Notes under the pieces: generated by a model | Told to the model about the DNA's origin: nothing | Databases searched by the model: none | Seen by the model: the letters and a program-made list of their open reading frames with translations, nothing else | Position numbers and translations under genes: made by a program | In this document: piece after piece, positions 9,385 through 17,916 of the stretch | Layout of the letters: each line of letters begins with the position of its first letter | Numbering within the stretch: the stretch's first letter is position 1 | DNA from: Nitritalea halalkaliphila LW7 | GTDB lineage: Bacteria > Bacteroidota > Bacteroidia > Cytophagales > Cyclobacteriaceae | Length of the DNA stretch: 51,198 nucleotides | NCBI RefSeq assembly: GCF_000265075.1 | Contig: NZ_AJYA01000031.1 | Location: forward strand, 1-51,198 | Reading direction: 5' to 3'

Positions 9385-10359
9385 ATGAGTTGGAAAACAA
9401 GTAAAGCCCTTTTCTTAGCCAGCTGTCTGGCCGCTTGTGCAGCAGGTGAAGAGCCGGTGGCAGAAGCCTTTGACTGGGGAGCAGAAACACCCTTTGAGTT
9501 GGACTATACCCTGCCCTTAGGGCTAAATCGTGCGGAAGGACTCTTTGCGCCGGAAGGCGCGGCTATGGGAGAAAGTGACCTTATCGAAGCTTCAGGCATC
9601 GTCATGAGTAAGGCGAATCCCGGCTTTCTCTGGACACATGAGGACAAAGGCAACACGAATGAACTCTTTTTACTGGATGCCCAAACAGGGGAAACCGTGA
9701 AAAGTGTGCGCTTAGGTACCCTTTTTAATCGCGACTGGGAAGATATCGAGCTTGGCCCCGGACCTGATCCGAATAAACAGTATCTCTACGTCGGAGAGGT
9801 CGGAGATAATGATCGGGTGTATCGCGACTATAAGATTTACCGCTTAGAAGAGCCAGAGGTGCTGCTGGATGGATCCGCTGGCCCTCAGGTCATTTCGAAT
9901 GAACAGATCGAAACTATCTTGTTTACCTATCCCGACCGGCGGCGTCATGATGTGGAAACCTTACTGCTGGACCCCTGGACCAAAGACCTTTTTCTGGTCA
10001 CCAAGCGGGACTTTTTCTCTATGATCTATGTCTTGCCATACCCACAAGATACAGAGAATGCCCAAGAAGCCATTTTAGTGGGTTCTTTCCCTTTTACACG
10101 TGCTGTGGGCGGGAATATCTCCTTCGATGGCCGCGAGATGCTGCTTAAAACGTATGAACATGTCTTGTTTTGGCAGCGTGAGGAAGGGGAGACCATGCGT
10201 GAGCTCTTTCAGAAAACACCCCTTTTGGCTCCCTATAATCCTGTGGAACCTCAGGGAGAAGCCATCTGTTTCGATGCTGAAAAGGGGTATTTTACCCTTA
10301 GCGAGTTCAGTAATGCGATTACTCCTGTGCTCTACCACTATGAGCGCTTGCGACAGTAA
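9385..10359 (+). CDS. Beta-propeller-like lipoprotein, function unknown
   Basis: A 324-aa protein from ATG 9385 (MSWKTSKALF). It has a lipoprotein signal with Cys in CLAACAAG. The body has repeated aromatic/acidic strand motifs of beta-propeller proteins: EASGIVMSKANPGFLWTHED, LFLLDAQTGETVKSVRLG, DWEDIELGPGPD, QYLYVGEVGDNDR, YKIYRLEEPEV, DVETLLLDPWTKDLFLVTK. The DWEDI-GP-YVG-GDN set resembles a family of secreted proteins sometimes labelled esterase- or phytase-like, but no active site can be named. It directly follows the TonB receptor and beta-helix lipoprotein, suggesting a three-part surface system, although a terminator stands between. The start at 9385 avoids running the reading frame through the terminator. 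Confidence 0.7.
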   Translation: MSWKTSKALFLASCLAACAAGEEPVAEAFDWGAETPFELDYTLPLGLNRAEGLFAPEGAAMGESDLIEASGIVMSKANPGFLWTHEDKGNTNELFLLDAQTGETVKSVRLGTLFNRDWEDIELGPGPDPNKQYLYVGEVGDNDRVYRDYKIYRLEEPEVLLDGSAGPQVISNEQIETILFTYPDRRRHDVETLLLDPWTKDLFLVTKRDFFSMIYVLPYPQDTENAQEAILVGSFPFTRAVGGNISFDGREMLLKTYEHVLFWQREEGETMRELFQKTPLLAPYNPVEPQGEAICFDAEKGYFTLSEFSNAITPVLYHYERLRQ

Positions 10360-10415
10360 GCGCTTATAATTTGTGTTCTTTTGCGCCACAGCGCAAAGGC
10401 CAAGCAAGTCCTGTG

Positions 10416-10455
10416 GCCCGGATTTTTACCCTCCCGTGAAATCCGGGCTTTTTTT
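10416..10455 (+). terminator. Intrinsic terminator after the beta-propeller lipoprotein
   Basis: GCCCGGATTT (10416-10425) pairs with AAATCCGGGC (10439-10448), followed by seven T. A second smaller hairpin, TTGCGC/GCGCAA at 10381-10396, lies just upstream. Confidence 0.85.
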
Positions 10456-10519
10456 CTAGGAGGGTGGGCGAACATTTCCCGAAGGCATGACGTTAAAATT
10501 ACGTTTTAGCCTTTACTGC

Positions 10520-10761
10520 ATGAGTTCTACCTTCCTTTCTGCTGCCGAAATGCCTCGGGAGCAAGAGTTCCGTATCAGTGCCCTGCATACTTCTCCTATT
10601 CAAGTGCAGCTTCAAGCCCTCGGCGTGCTCGTGGGCAAGCCCATTCGACTGCTCCAGCAGGCCCTTTCGGGGGTGCCATGGCCTTTCAGGTGGGAAGCTC
10701 ACGCATCTGCATCCGAAAGGAAGAAGCAGCCACCATCGCCGTAGTTCCGCTCCGAGGCTAA
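10520..10761 (+). CDS. feoA: FeoA-like ferrous iron transport protein, one frameshift
   Basis: About 80 aa when repaired. FeoA is a small cytoplasmic SH3-like protein that works with FeoB in Fe(II) uptake. The first part, from MSSTFLSAAEMP to QALGVLVGKPIRLLQQA, has the FeoA pattern of a LxxLG turn and a hydrophobic strand. The second part is in the next frame and reads GGAMAFQVGSSRICIRKEEA then ATIAVVPLRG, which matches the FeoA C-terminal strands. The break falls at GGCCCTTTCGGGGG (about 10660-10673), where one missing C would restore QQAPFGGAMAF. Its place directly before feoB supports the call. ATG 10487 would give an 11-residue longer start and cannot be excluded. Confidence 0.7.
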
Positions 10762-10892
10762 AAAAAGGCACTAGCGGAGATGCCTGCGTTTGCTTTGGCG
10801 CTAGCCCAAACACCCACGTGAAGGGTCTGACCGCCCACCGTGTCGCTCCTGCTCTTATAAGTAAAATTCTGTACTCTTAAATAATAGTTCTA

Positions 10893-13023
10893 ATGGCCCC
10901 ACAGCCAACCCTCACCCGCACCCGTACTCGCTCTTATCGGAAATCCGAACGTCGGAAAATCCAGTCTGTTTAATGCGCTTACGGGCTTGTCCCAAAAGGT
11001 GGGCAACTATCCCGGTGTGACTGTGGATAAAATGGAGGGCCGGCTGAGCCTCGATGGGGAGACGCTGCGGCTGCTGGACTTGCCCGGAACGTACACGCTG
11101 CTGCCTAAGTCGGAAGATGAGTCGGTGGCCTTTCGGGTGCTTAGCGGGCTGGAGGAGCCGGTGGATGGGGTGCTCGTGGTGCTGGATGCCACCCAGCTGG
11201 ATCGGGGGCTGCTGCTGGCCACGCAGGTGATGGATTTAGGGCTGCCAGTAGGGCTGCTGCTGACCATGAAAGATGTGGCGGAGCGCCAAAACATCCAGCT
11301 GAAAACCCATCTGCTTTATCAGCGCTTAGGATTGCCGGTGCTGCTCTGCGATGCGCGGAAAAAGGAGGGTATCGCGGGCGTGAAGGAGCTGCTGGCAGGG
11401 GAGGCCCTGCGCGCACAGGAAGCGGTGCAGCTGCCGCTGGAGCAACTGCTACCGACGGAGTTTTTGGCGGCTGTGCAAAGTAAATTTGGCCTTTCCAATC
11501 CCTATCAGGCCTACTTGTGGACCTTATTCGCTGCAGCTAATCCCCAGCTCGGTCGGGAGGATTTAGCCTGGCTGCAGGAGAAAATCGACATGTACCAACT
11601 GGATCCGGAGACGCTGCAGCAGGAAGAAATGCGCCATCGGGAGGCACAGGTTCAGGCGCTTTTAAGGGATGTGGTGGTGGAGGCAGCTCCGCAAGTGCAG
11701 GCTGCTGCGAGCCGCTGGGATCTGGATCGTCTACTCCTACATCCTTTCGGTGGCTACGCCGTATTTTTGGCGTTGATGCTACTCATTTTTCAGGCGATTT
11801 TCACCTGGGCGGAAGTGCCTATGGACTGGATCGATGCCGGCATGGCGGAGCTATCGGCCCTGCTGGCGGAGGCGCTGCCCGCAGGTGCGCTGACAGATTT
11901 ACTGACGGAGGGGCTGCTTCCTGGCATCGCGGGGGTAGTGATTTTTATTCCCCAGATCGCCTTGCTCTTTGGGTTTTTGGCTTTTTTAGAGGACTCGGGC
12001 TACCTTTCCCGCGTGGTATTTCTGATGGATCGCTGGATGCGGCCACTGGGGCTGCACGGTAAAAGTGTGGTGCCTCTAATTTCGGGTATGGCCTGCGCGA
12101 TTCCTGGCGTGATGGCTGCACGTAGCATCTCGAACCGCAAGGAGCGCCTTATTACCATGTTGGTAACCCCTTGGATGAGCTGTTCGGCACGCCTGCCCAT
12201 TTACATCATTTTGATCGGACTCATCCTGCCGGACACGAGCTTTTTAGGCGTTCGGGTGCAGGCATTGGCCCTGCTGGGCATGTATGTCTTGGGGCTGGTA
12301 GCCACCCTGTTAGGGGCATGGGTGCTGCATCGCCTTTTGAAAACGGAGGAGAAAAGCTATTTATTAACCGAGCTTCCGCTGTACCGCTGGCCGCGTCCGG
12401 TGGCGGTGCTGCAGGCGATGGTGCAGAAATCCCGCGTTTTCGTGTGGCAGGCCGGGCGCGTTATTTTAAGTATTTCGATCGTCCTCTGGGTGCTGGCTAG
12501 CTATGGGCCTACGGCCAAAATGGAGGCATTAGAAGCGGAGCAGGAGCTACAGCTGGCCGCGGCGGAAGGCGAGGAGCAGGTGGAAGAGATTGAGCGTTAC
12601 TTCGCCTCCCAGCGCCTAGAAAATTCCTATATGGGCATGCTGGGACAGTTTATCGAGCCTGCCATCCGCCCCCTTGGTTATGACTGGAAGATCGGCATCG
12701 CGCTCTTGACCTCCTTCGCGGCACGCGAAGTGTTCGTCGCCACGGTCGCTACCATTTACAGCGTGGGAGAGGACGTGGAGGATGTTCGCACCATCCGGGA
12801 AAAAATGGGCGAGGCGGTGCATCCCGACACAGGTGAAAAGGTCTACACGACGGCCACAGGTTGGTCGCTGATGCTCTTCTATGCCCTCGCGATGCAGTGT
12901 ATGAGCACGCTGGCCGTGATGCGGCGTGAAACGAAAACCTGGAAGTGGCCGCTGCTGCAGGCACTGGTGATGACCGTGCTGGCCTATAGTGTGGCGGCCT
13001 GCACGTATGCACTTTTAGCTTAA
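10893..13023 (+). CDS. feoB: FeoB ferrous iron transporter, frameshift near the 5' end
   Basis: About 709 aa when repaired. FeoB takes Fe(II) across the inner membrane, driven by an N-terminal G-protein domain. Visible motifs are G1 GNPNVGKSS (nucleotides about 10937-10963), switch region SQKVGNYPGVTVD, and G3 DLPGTY. The membrane domain shows the two Gate motifs, GYLSRVVFLMDRWMRPLGLH then GKSVVPLISGMACAIPGVMA with SCSARLPIY, and a C-terminal multi-helix region. The G1 motif is in frame with the long reading frame, but that frame has no start codon after the TAA at 10891-10893. ATG 10893 (MAPQPTL) is one frame away. One extra base near 10920-10926 explains this, so the gene is probably intact with a sequence error. 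The Cys-rich peptide gene follows 10 bases later. Confidence 0.88.
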
Positions 13024-13033
13024 GCAGGATAGG

Positions 13034-13180
13034 ATGGGTGTACAAGAGATTATCGTTTTTCTCCTTTTTGCGGCGGTGCTGCTGCGGTTTGTGTGGAGGT
13101 TTTGGCCTCGGCCAAAGGGTACGAAGCCAGATTCCACGCCTGGTGCCTGTGGGAGCTGTGGCTGTGGGCAGAAACCGTAA
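13034..13180 (+). CDS. FeoB-associated Cys-rich membrane peptide
   Basis: A 48-aa peptide. Residues about 4-20 (QEIIVFLLFAAVLLRFVW) form one membrane helix, a basic linker follows, and the C-terminal tail is ACGSCGCGQKP with three Cys. This matches the small FeoB-associated Cys-rich membrane proteins found behind feoB in many bacteria. Their role is uncertain: they may hold Fe(II) at the pore or help assemble FeoB. It starts 10 bases after the feoB stop and ends 20 bases before the convergent histidine kinase gene. Confidence 0.82.
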   Translation: MGVQEIIVFLLFAAVLLRFVWRFWPRPKGTKPDSTPGACGSCGCGQKP

Positions 13181-13200
13181 AAGAGGGTAAATATTGAATA

Positions 13201-14982
13201 CTACGCTTTTGGAAGCGTAAGCCAGAAGCGTGCTCCCTGGCCCTCTTGACTCGATACCCCAATCTGGCCATCCATGGCTTCAATAAATTCTTTGCTAATA
13301 GCTAAACCAAGCCCTGTCCCTCTTTTTTTCGATCCCGGTACTTGATAATATTTTTGAAAGAGCTGATCTTGATACTTATCAGGTATTCCTTTCCCATAGT
13401 CTTCCACCTCGATCAAAAAGGAGTGCTCAGGTTGTTCTGTGCAGCGCACTGAAATTCGGGTATCCTCGTACGAATACCGAATAGCATTCGATAATAGATT
13501 TATAATTACCCAAGTGACTTTATTTTCATCTCCATAAGCTTCTGCTTTTTTGGGAAGAGTTAGTTCAAGGCTTACATTTTTTTCGTCCAGTTGGCGCTGA
13601 AGTGCTTCTTGAGCAACTTGTATGCATGAGTGAATGGAAAATATCTCTTTTTCCAACAGTATTTTTCCAGACTCTGCCTGTGTGATGTCTAGAAGTTCAC
13701 TCGTAATGGAGAGCAGTCTGTTTTTATCTTCTTCAAGTCCTTTTATTAGTTTACGCTGCTCTTCATTTAGCAGGCCTGTTTGCTGATGACGCAAGAGCTG
13801 AAGGCCAAGGCCTATGGATGCTATGGGTGTTTTAAGTTCATGCGAAACAGTGGCGATAAAAGCCGTTTTCGCCTTGTCTCGCTCATTAAATTGGGTAATA
13901 TCTGTTAGCACGATAACACACCCTGCAAGCTGCACTTGCAGTGTGTTTTCCTGTGCTAGAGGAATCGGAATAATTTCCTGAGTAAATGTTTTTTCTTCTT
14001 GATTGATAATGATTTGAATCGTTTTTAAAGTCGTTTGACCATCAGTAAATGCGGCTATATCTCTTGCTACAGTAGCTAAAAAATCATTTTTAAGGGCCGT
14101 TTCTCGTATCGGAAGGTGCATGACCTCCTCTCTATTTACGTTAGCTATTTCGGCGGCGTATGCATTTAAAAAAATCAAGTGACCATTTTCATCCACTCCA
14201 ATAACACCCTCATGCATCTGATTTATAATGGCCTCGATGCGTGTTTTTTCAGAATGAAGTTGGGCTATGGAACTGCTTTCATAGTCTTTTAGTTTTGATG
14301 CCATTACATTAAACGAATGGGCGATCTCTCCGATTTCGTCCTGCTGGTTTATGGTAAGCTGATGATTGTATTTTTTAGAAGTAATGGCTTTAATTCCTTC
14401 ATTTAATTTCGTGAGCGGTTCAAAAATAATTTCAGGGAATCCAAAAATAAATAGAAAGCTCAAAAAGGACCCAGTTAGTCCTATAATCGCCATATAAAGC
14501 ACGTTTCTCTCTGCAGTGGTATTGGCCCTCTCGTTTTTTCTTAATAATGTTTCAGCGTTGAGCGCATAAATCGTAGACGCAGTTTGTTGTATCGCGGCTA
14601 TTTGTGCGATAATTTCTTCTAAGCTTCCTGTTTCCGTAAGAAGGCCAAGCCCTTTGACCTGCCTTTCTAGTGTTTCTGTTAGTTTATCCTCTCCAGGTTC
14701 GGTGATGTTATTGCGCTGAAGCGCAATGAGACCCTCCATTAGAGATAAATAGTCCTCCTGAGTGGAGGTTTTTGGGTTTTCAATAACCACTAAAGAGGCC
14801 GTTAACTCGTCTGCAGTTTCTTTCAGCCCTTGCATGTAGTTTAGGGTTCTGTAGTTGTCTTGTATGATGGCCCTAGAATCTGTGGCTAACTGTCGGATAA
14901 ACAGACTTCCTAGACTTGAAAGCACTACGATAAGTAAAAATAAGAAGCCGAAAGAGAGGTATAGTTTTGTTTTTAAGGACAT
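13201..14982 (-). CDS. Sensor histidine kinase of the Kdp locus
   Basis: 593 aa. It has a first membrane helix (about residues 8-29), a periplasmic helical sensor (30-165) and a second helix (about 166-188). HAMP follows (KYNHQLTINQQDEIGEIAHS), then a PAS domain (about 250-365, INQMHEGVIGVDENGHLIFL). HisKA has the phospho-acceptor His in TVSHELKTPIAS. The HATPase has N box NLLSNAIRYSY, G1 DYGKGIPD and G2 GTGLGLAIS. It starts 23 bases after the KdpD-fragment gene and closes the kdp run. The KdpD fragment lacks a kinase and this kinase lacks KdpD domains, so the two may share the sensing job, passing phosphate to the sigma-54 regulator at 22388. A general envelope-sensing kinase is the alternative. 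Confidence 0.85.
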   Translation of the reverse strand: MSLKTKLYLSFGFLFLLIVVLSSLGSLFIRQLATDSRAIIQDNYRTLNYMQGLKETADELTASLVVIENPKTSTQEDYLSLMEGLIALQRNNITEPGEDKLTETLERQVKGLGLLTETGSLEEIIAQIAAIQQTASTIYALNAETLLRKNERANTTAERNVLYMAIIGLTGSFLSFLFIFGFPEIIFEPLTKLNEGIKAITSKKYNHQLTINQQDEIGEIAHSFNVMASKLKDYESSSIAQLHSEKTRIEAIINQMHEGVIGVDENGHLIFLNAYAAEIANVNREEVMHLPIRETALKNDFLATVARDIAAFTDGQTTLKTIQIIINQEEKTFTQEIIPIPLAQENTLQVQLAGCVIVLTDITQFNERDKAKTAFIATVSHELKTPIASIGLGLQLLRHQQTGLLNEEQRKLIKGLEEDKNRLLSITSELLDITQAESGKILLEKEIFSIHSCIQVAQEALQRQLDEKNVSLELTLPKKAEAYGDENKVTWVIINLLSNAIRYSYEDTRISVRCTEQPEHSFLIEVEDYGKGIPDKYQDQLFQKYYQVPGSKKRGTGLGLAISKEFIEAMDGQIGVSSQEGQGARFWLTLPKA

Positions 14983-15005
14983 GAGGGTCTGCAGTAAGTT
15001 GAGAG

Positions 15006-16199
15006 TTAGGTGACTACGATAAGATCGATATCCGTGGTCGCAATATGCTGTAAGAGATTTTGAAAGTGGTTTTTACCTCGTAATTTTCGCCAAAGACTTT
15101 GATTGGGTTTACCGATCACGATATTCGTGACATTATGAAACTGTGCCGTTTCATAAAGTACATCTGCTATTTTAGTTTTTGTGCTGTAATAAATCTTCGC
15201 TCCATGCTCTTGCTGATGCATAGAACGTTGTTTTTCGATTTCATCCTGTGTACAGTGGCTCTCGTAAATGTAAATTTTAGCTCCAAGTGTACTGGCCAAA
15301 TGGAGATTTTGTAGTAGCTTGGTTTCCTTTCTGCTGGCTAAACGTTCAGTTGACGTTTGAGGTGTACGTACATAGACCACGAGCCATTCTGCCCGGTAAT
15401 TGCTGGCCAGACGTGAAGTTTTACGAATTACCTTTCTTGCTTTGACTTCGTCCGTGCTAATGCATGCCATGAACCGCTCGACGATACTTCCTTTTTCTCC
15501 TTGTACATGTTGAATTTTGTGTTCTAAATTTTTAGCTACTTCTAACAGCGCCAGCTCTCGGAGCTGTAATATTTTTTCTACTTGGAAAAAATGATTTAAT
15601 GCTTGCTCAATTTTCTCTTTCTTGTAAATTTTTCCATGTTTAAGACGCTTTATCAAGTCCTCAGCGGGTAAATCGATGCTTACGATTTCATCTGCTTGCC
15701 TAAAAAATGTGTCAGGCACCCTTTCGTTTACTGCTACACCGCTTAATTGTTTTACTTTATCATAAAGACTTTCCACATGTTGGACATTACAGGCTGTGAT
15801 AACGTGAATTCCAGCGTCTATTAATTCGAGCACATCTTCCCACCTTTTTTTGTTTCTACTACCGGGTATGTTGGTATGCGCCAGCTCATCTACTAAAACT
15901 ATGGTGGGCCTCTGCTCCAGTATAAGGTCTAGATTCAGTTCTTGAAGCGTTTTTCCTTTATAAAAAACTTCTTTCAGCGGAATAACGGGAAGGTTATCTA
16001 CTAGCTTAGCCGTTTCTACTCTGCCATGCGTTTCTATGTAGCCGATCCTTACGTCTTCCCCTGCCTGTAAGAGTTCATGGGCCTCCTGCAGCATGCGGTA
16101 ACTTTTACCCACTCCCGCTACCATTCCAAGGTAGATTTTCAACCTTCCTTTTTTGGCCTTTTTTATTAGTTGTAAAAAGTAATCCGGTGTCGTTTTCAT
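15006..16199 (-). CDS. kdpD: KdpD N-terminal fragment: KdpD domain plus USP domain
   Basis: About 397 aa from ATG 16199 (MKTTPDYF); an upstream ATG at 16217 is also possible. The KdpD domain fills about residues 15-225 with a P-loop GMVAGVGKS, GYIETHGR, DELAHTNIPGSRNKKRWEDV and NVQHVESLYD. A universal-stress-protein domain follows (about 250-397, WLVVYVRTP, GAKIYIYES, NIVIGKP). The four-helix membrane part, GAF and kinase domains of full KdpD (about 890 aa) are absent, and the frame closes with a clean stop, so this is a naturally short form. It would sense potassium or nucleotides in the cytoplasm and needs a partner kinase, probably the next gene. The porin gene lies about 50 bases upstream. 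Confidence 0.88.
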   Translation of the reverse strand: MKTTPDYFLQLIKKAKKGRLKIYLGMVAGVGKSYRMLQEAHELLQAGEDVRIGYIETHGRVETAKLVDNLPVIPLKEVFYKGKTLQELNLDLILEQRPTIVLVDELAHTNIPGSRNKKRWEDVLELIDAGIHVITACNVQHVESLYDKVKQLSGVAVNERVPDTFFRQADEIVSIDLPAEDLIKRLKHGKIYKKEKIEQALNHFFQVEKILQLRELALLEVAKNLEHKIQHVQGEKGSIVERFMACISTDEVKARKVIRKTSRLASNYRAEWLVVYVRTPQTSTERLASRKETKLLQNLHLASTLGAKIYIYESHCTQDEIEKQRSMHQQEHGAKIYYSTKTKIADVLYETAQFHNVTNIVIGKPNQSLWRKLRGKNHFQNLLQHIATTDIDLIVVT

Positions 16200-16248
16200 A
16201 GAAGAAAGGTAAAGCACTACCAGCAGCAGGTAGCGCTTTACAGTATAG

Positions 16249-17337
16249 TTACGGTATAGTAATGGCTAAAGACCCGATTATATGGGTATTGTTTCGAACC
16301 AGTTGATTGTTTTGTTCGAAGATGGGGCTTGCGTTATACAGCTGTCGGGCTTCCATTCGAAACAAGATGTTCTTTGTGATCATTCTGTCTAAGGTAAAAG
16401 ACGCGCCGGTAGCGCGGATACCATCGGGTGAAATGCTTTCGATAATCACGCCCTCTTTGTCTTGGTAGTATTCCCCCCTAAGCGCTACAGCCCAGCGCTC
16501 ATTTAGTTCCATACGTAAAATTCCTACTGGGGCTATCCATGTATCCATATTTCTCTCGGCTGCTACATTTTCCGCTGCAGCTTCTTGGAAACCGAAGTCA
16601 AACCCTAAGATGAGGTCTAGACGATTGGATAACTGGAAAATCCCATATAAATTATTAAAGTACCGCATACGACGTTCTTCTGTAGGAAAGTCATTCCCGA
16701 CGAAAGTACTCCAATTTAATGTAAGTTTTTCACTTGGAGTATGTGTGATACGAGAACCGAAAGCAGGGGTGGTATTCCCATCAGGGCGCTGAATGCGCTG
16801 CCAACCGTTAAAAACACCAACTTCGAATTCCCAGCGTGTGTTAGGGGTATAGGTGAGCTTAGCTCCAGAAAGGAAATAGGGCGAGTTTTCTGCTAGTAAA
16901 CTTCTCGTAAGCGTAAAATTTTCAGCAGAAATGGCTGATTCGAAGCCGATGTGCGAGGCGAAAATTCCCGCATCAATCCACAGTTTTCTTTCTTGATCTA
17001 AGGCGACTCCCGCATAAGCTTCGAAAACATTTTGAAGCAAGGGCTGCTCAGCGGCCATATTATACTGCGGGAAGGTACCGACCATAAGTCCAAGTCCTCC
17101 GCGGTAGTTTGCTCCTTCGAGATTCATTTGAATGAGTCCGAGGTTAAGATTTACTTCATTATGTCGCGAATGGTTGAATAGGAAGTCGGGACGTTCGTTT
17201 GTGAAAGGGCGATTGAAATCGAACCCATAATAAACATCTACAAAACCGCTTACGTTAATTTCAGGTCTTTTAGACTCTTGTGCGCTTAGTCTTAGCGATG
17301 CAAAGATGAGAAGCAGCAGTAGGGTTACTTTTTTCAT
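16249..17337 (-). CDS. OmpL-like outer-membrane porin in the kdp operon
   Basis: 362 aa with a signal peptide (MKKVTLLLLLIFASLRLSAQ). Strands of aromatic/alternating residues follow: VSGFVDVYYGFDFNRP, FLFNHSRHNEVNLNLGLIQ, GLGLMVGTFPQYN, KLTYTPNTRWEFEVGVFNGW and RWAVALRGEYYQDKEG. This fits the putative beta-barrel porin-2 (OmpL-like) family. Its ATG overlaps the kdpC stop (ATGA, 17337-17334), so translation is coupled to the potassium pump. The likely job is letting K+ cross the outer membrane when potassium is scarce; the coupling is seen and the role is inferred. The barrel ends with a short LAITIP strand. Confidence 0.83.
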   Translation of the reverse strand: MKKVTLLLLLIFASLRLSAQESKRPEINVSGFVDVYYGFDFNRPFTNERPDFLFNHSRHNEVNLNLGLIQMNLEGANYRGGLGLMVGTFPQYNMAAEQPLLQNVFEAYAGVALDQERKLWIDAGIFASHIGFESAISAENFTLTRSLLAENSPYFLSGAKLTYTPNTRWEFEVGVFNGWQRIQRPDGNTTPAFGSRITHTPSEKLTLNWSTFVGNDFPTEERRMRYFNNLYGIFQLSNRLDLILGFDFGFQEAAAENVAAERNMDTWIAPVGILRMELNERWAVALRGEYYQDKEGVIIESISPDGIRATGASFTLDRMITKNILFRMEARQLYNASPIFEQNNQLVRNNTHIIGSLAITIP

Positions 17338-17906
17338 GGGTTGGTAAGGGGATATTTTTGATCTAATTCGATATTAAGTTTAAGTACATGAATGGTCTCT
17401 TTTGGGCCGAATAGGCCCAAAAGTGCCCCCTGGGTATGCCTTTCCAGCATCTCCATAAGCGTGTTTTCTGAGATTCCTCTTGCCTTCGCGACTCTTTCTA
17501 GCTGGAAAATGGCTGCCTGCAAGGAGATGTGAGGATCCAGGCCGCTTCCGGAGCTAGTCACTAAATCCACGGGAATGTCGCTTGCTTTTTTCTCTGGGTG
17601 CTGTTCCAGCAAAAAGGCTATGCGACCTTTTACTTGTTCGTGAAACGCCTGGTTAGAGGGGCCAAAATTCGACCCTCCTGTATCTGCTCCATTGTAATCC
17701 ACATCGGAGGGACGGCTCCAGAAGTAAGGAGCAGAGGTAAACGCTTGCGCGATATTTTCAAATCCTCTCAGTTCCCCATTGATGTAAAGTGGCTTCCCAT
17801 TTGCCTGATGGGGGAGTAATTGGCCTATGGCCCAAATACTTAGGGGATAAAGTATTCCGAAGAGTACTAATGTAGTGACGATGAGTGTTAAGGTAGTACG
17901 TAGCAT
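17334..17906 (-). CDS. kdpC: KdpC, potassium-transporting ATPase subunit C
   Basis: 190 aa. A single N-terminal membrane helix (residues 5-28, LTLIVTTLVLFGILYPLSIW) is followed by a periplasmic domain. The domain has the family hallmarks GLPH-type start IGQLLPHQANG, SAPYFWSRPSDVDYNG, GGSNFGPSN, VTSSGSGLDPHIS and AAIFQLERVAKARG. KdpC stabilises the KdpFABC complex and raises ATP affinity. It starts 10 bases after kdpB and overlaps the porin gene by four bases. Confidence 0.95.
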   Translation of the reverse strand: MLRTTLTLIVTTLVLFGILYPLSIWAIGQLLPHQANGKPLYINGELRGFENIAQAFTSAPYFWSRPSDVDYNGADTGGSNFGPSNQAFHEQVKGRIAFLLEQHPEKKASDIPVDLVTSSGSGLDPHISLQAAIFQLERVAKARGISENTLMEMLERHTQGALLGLFGPKETIHVLKLNIELDQKYPLTNP

Positions 17907-17916
17907 ACCAGTAAGA

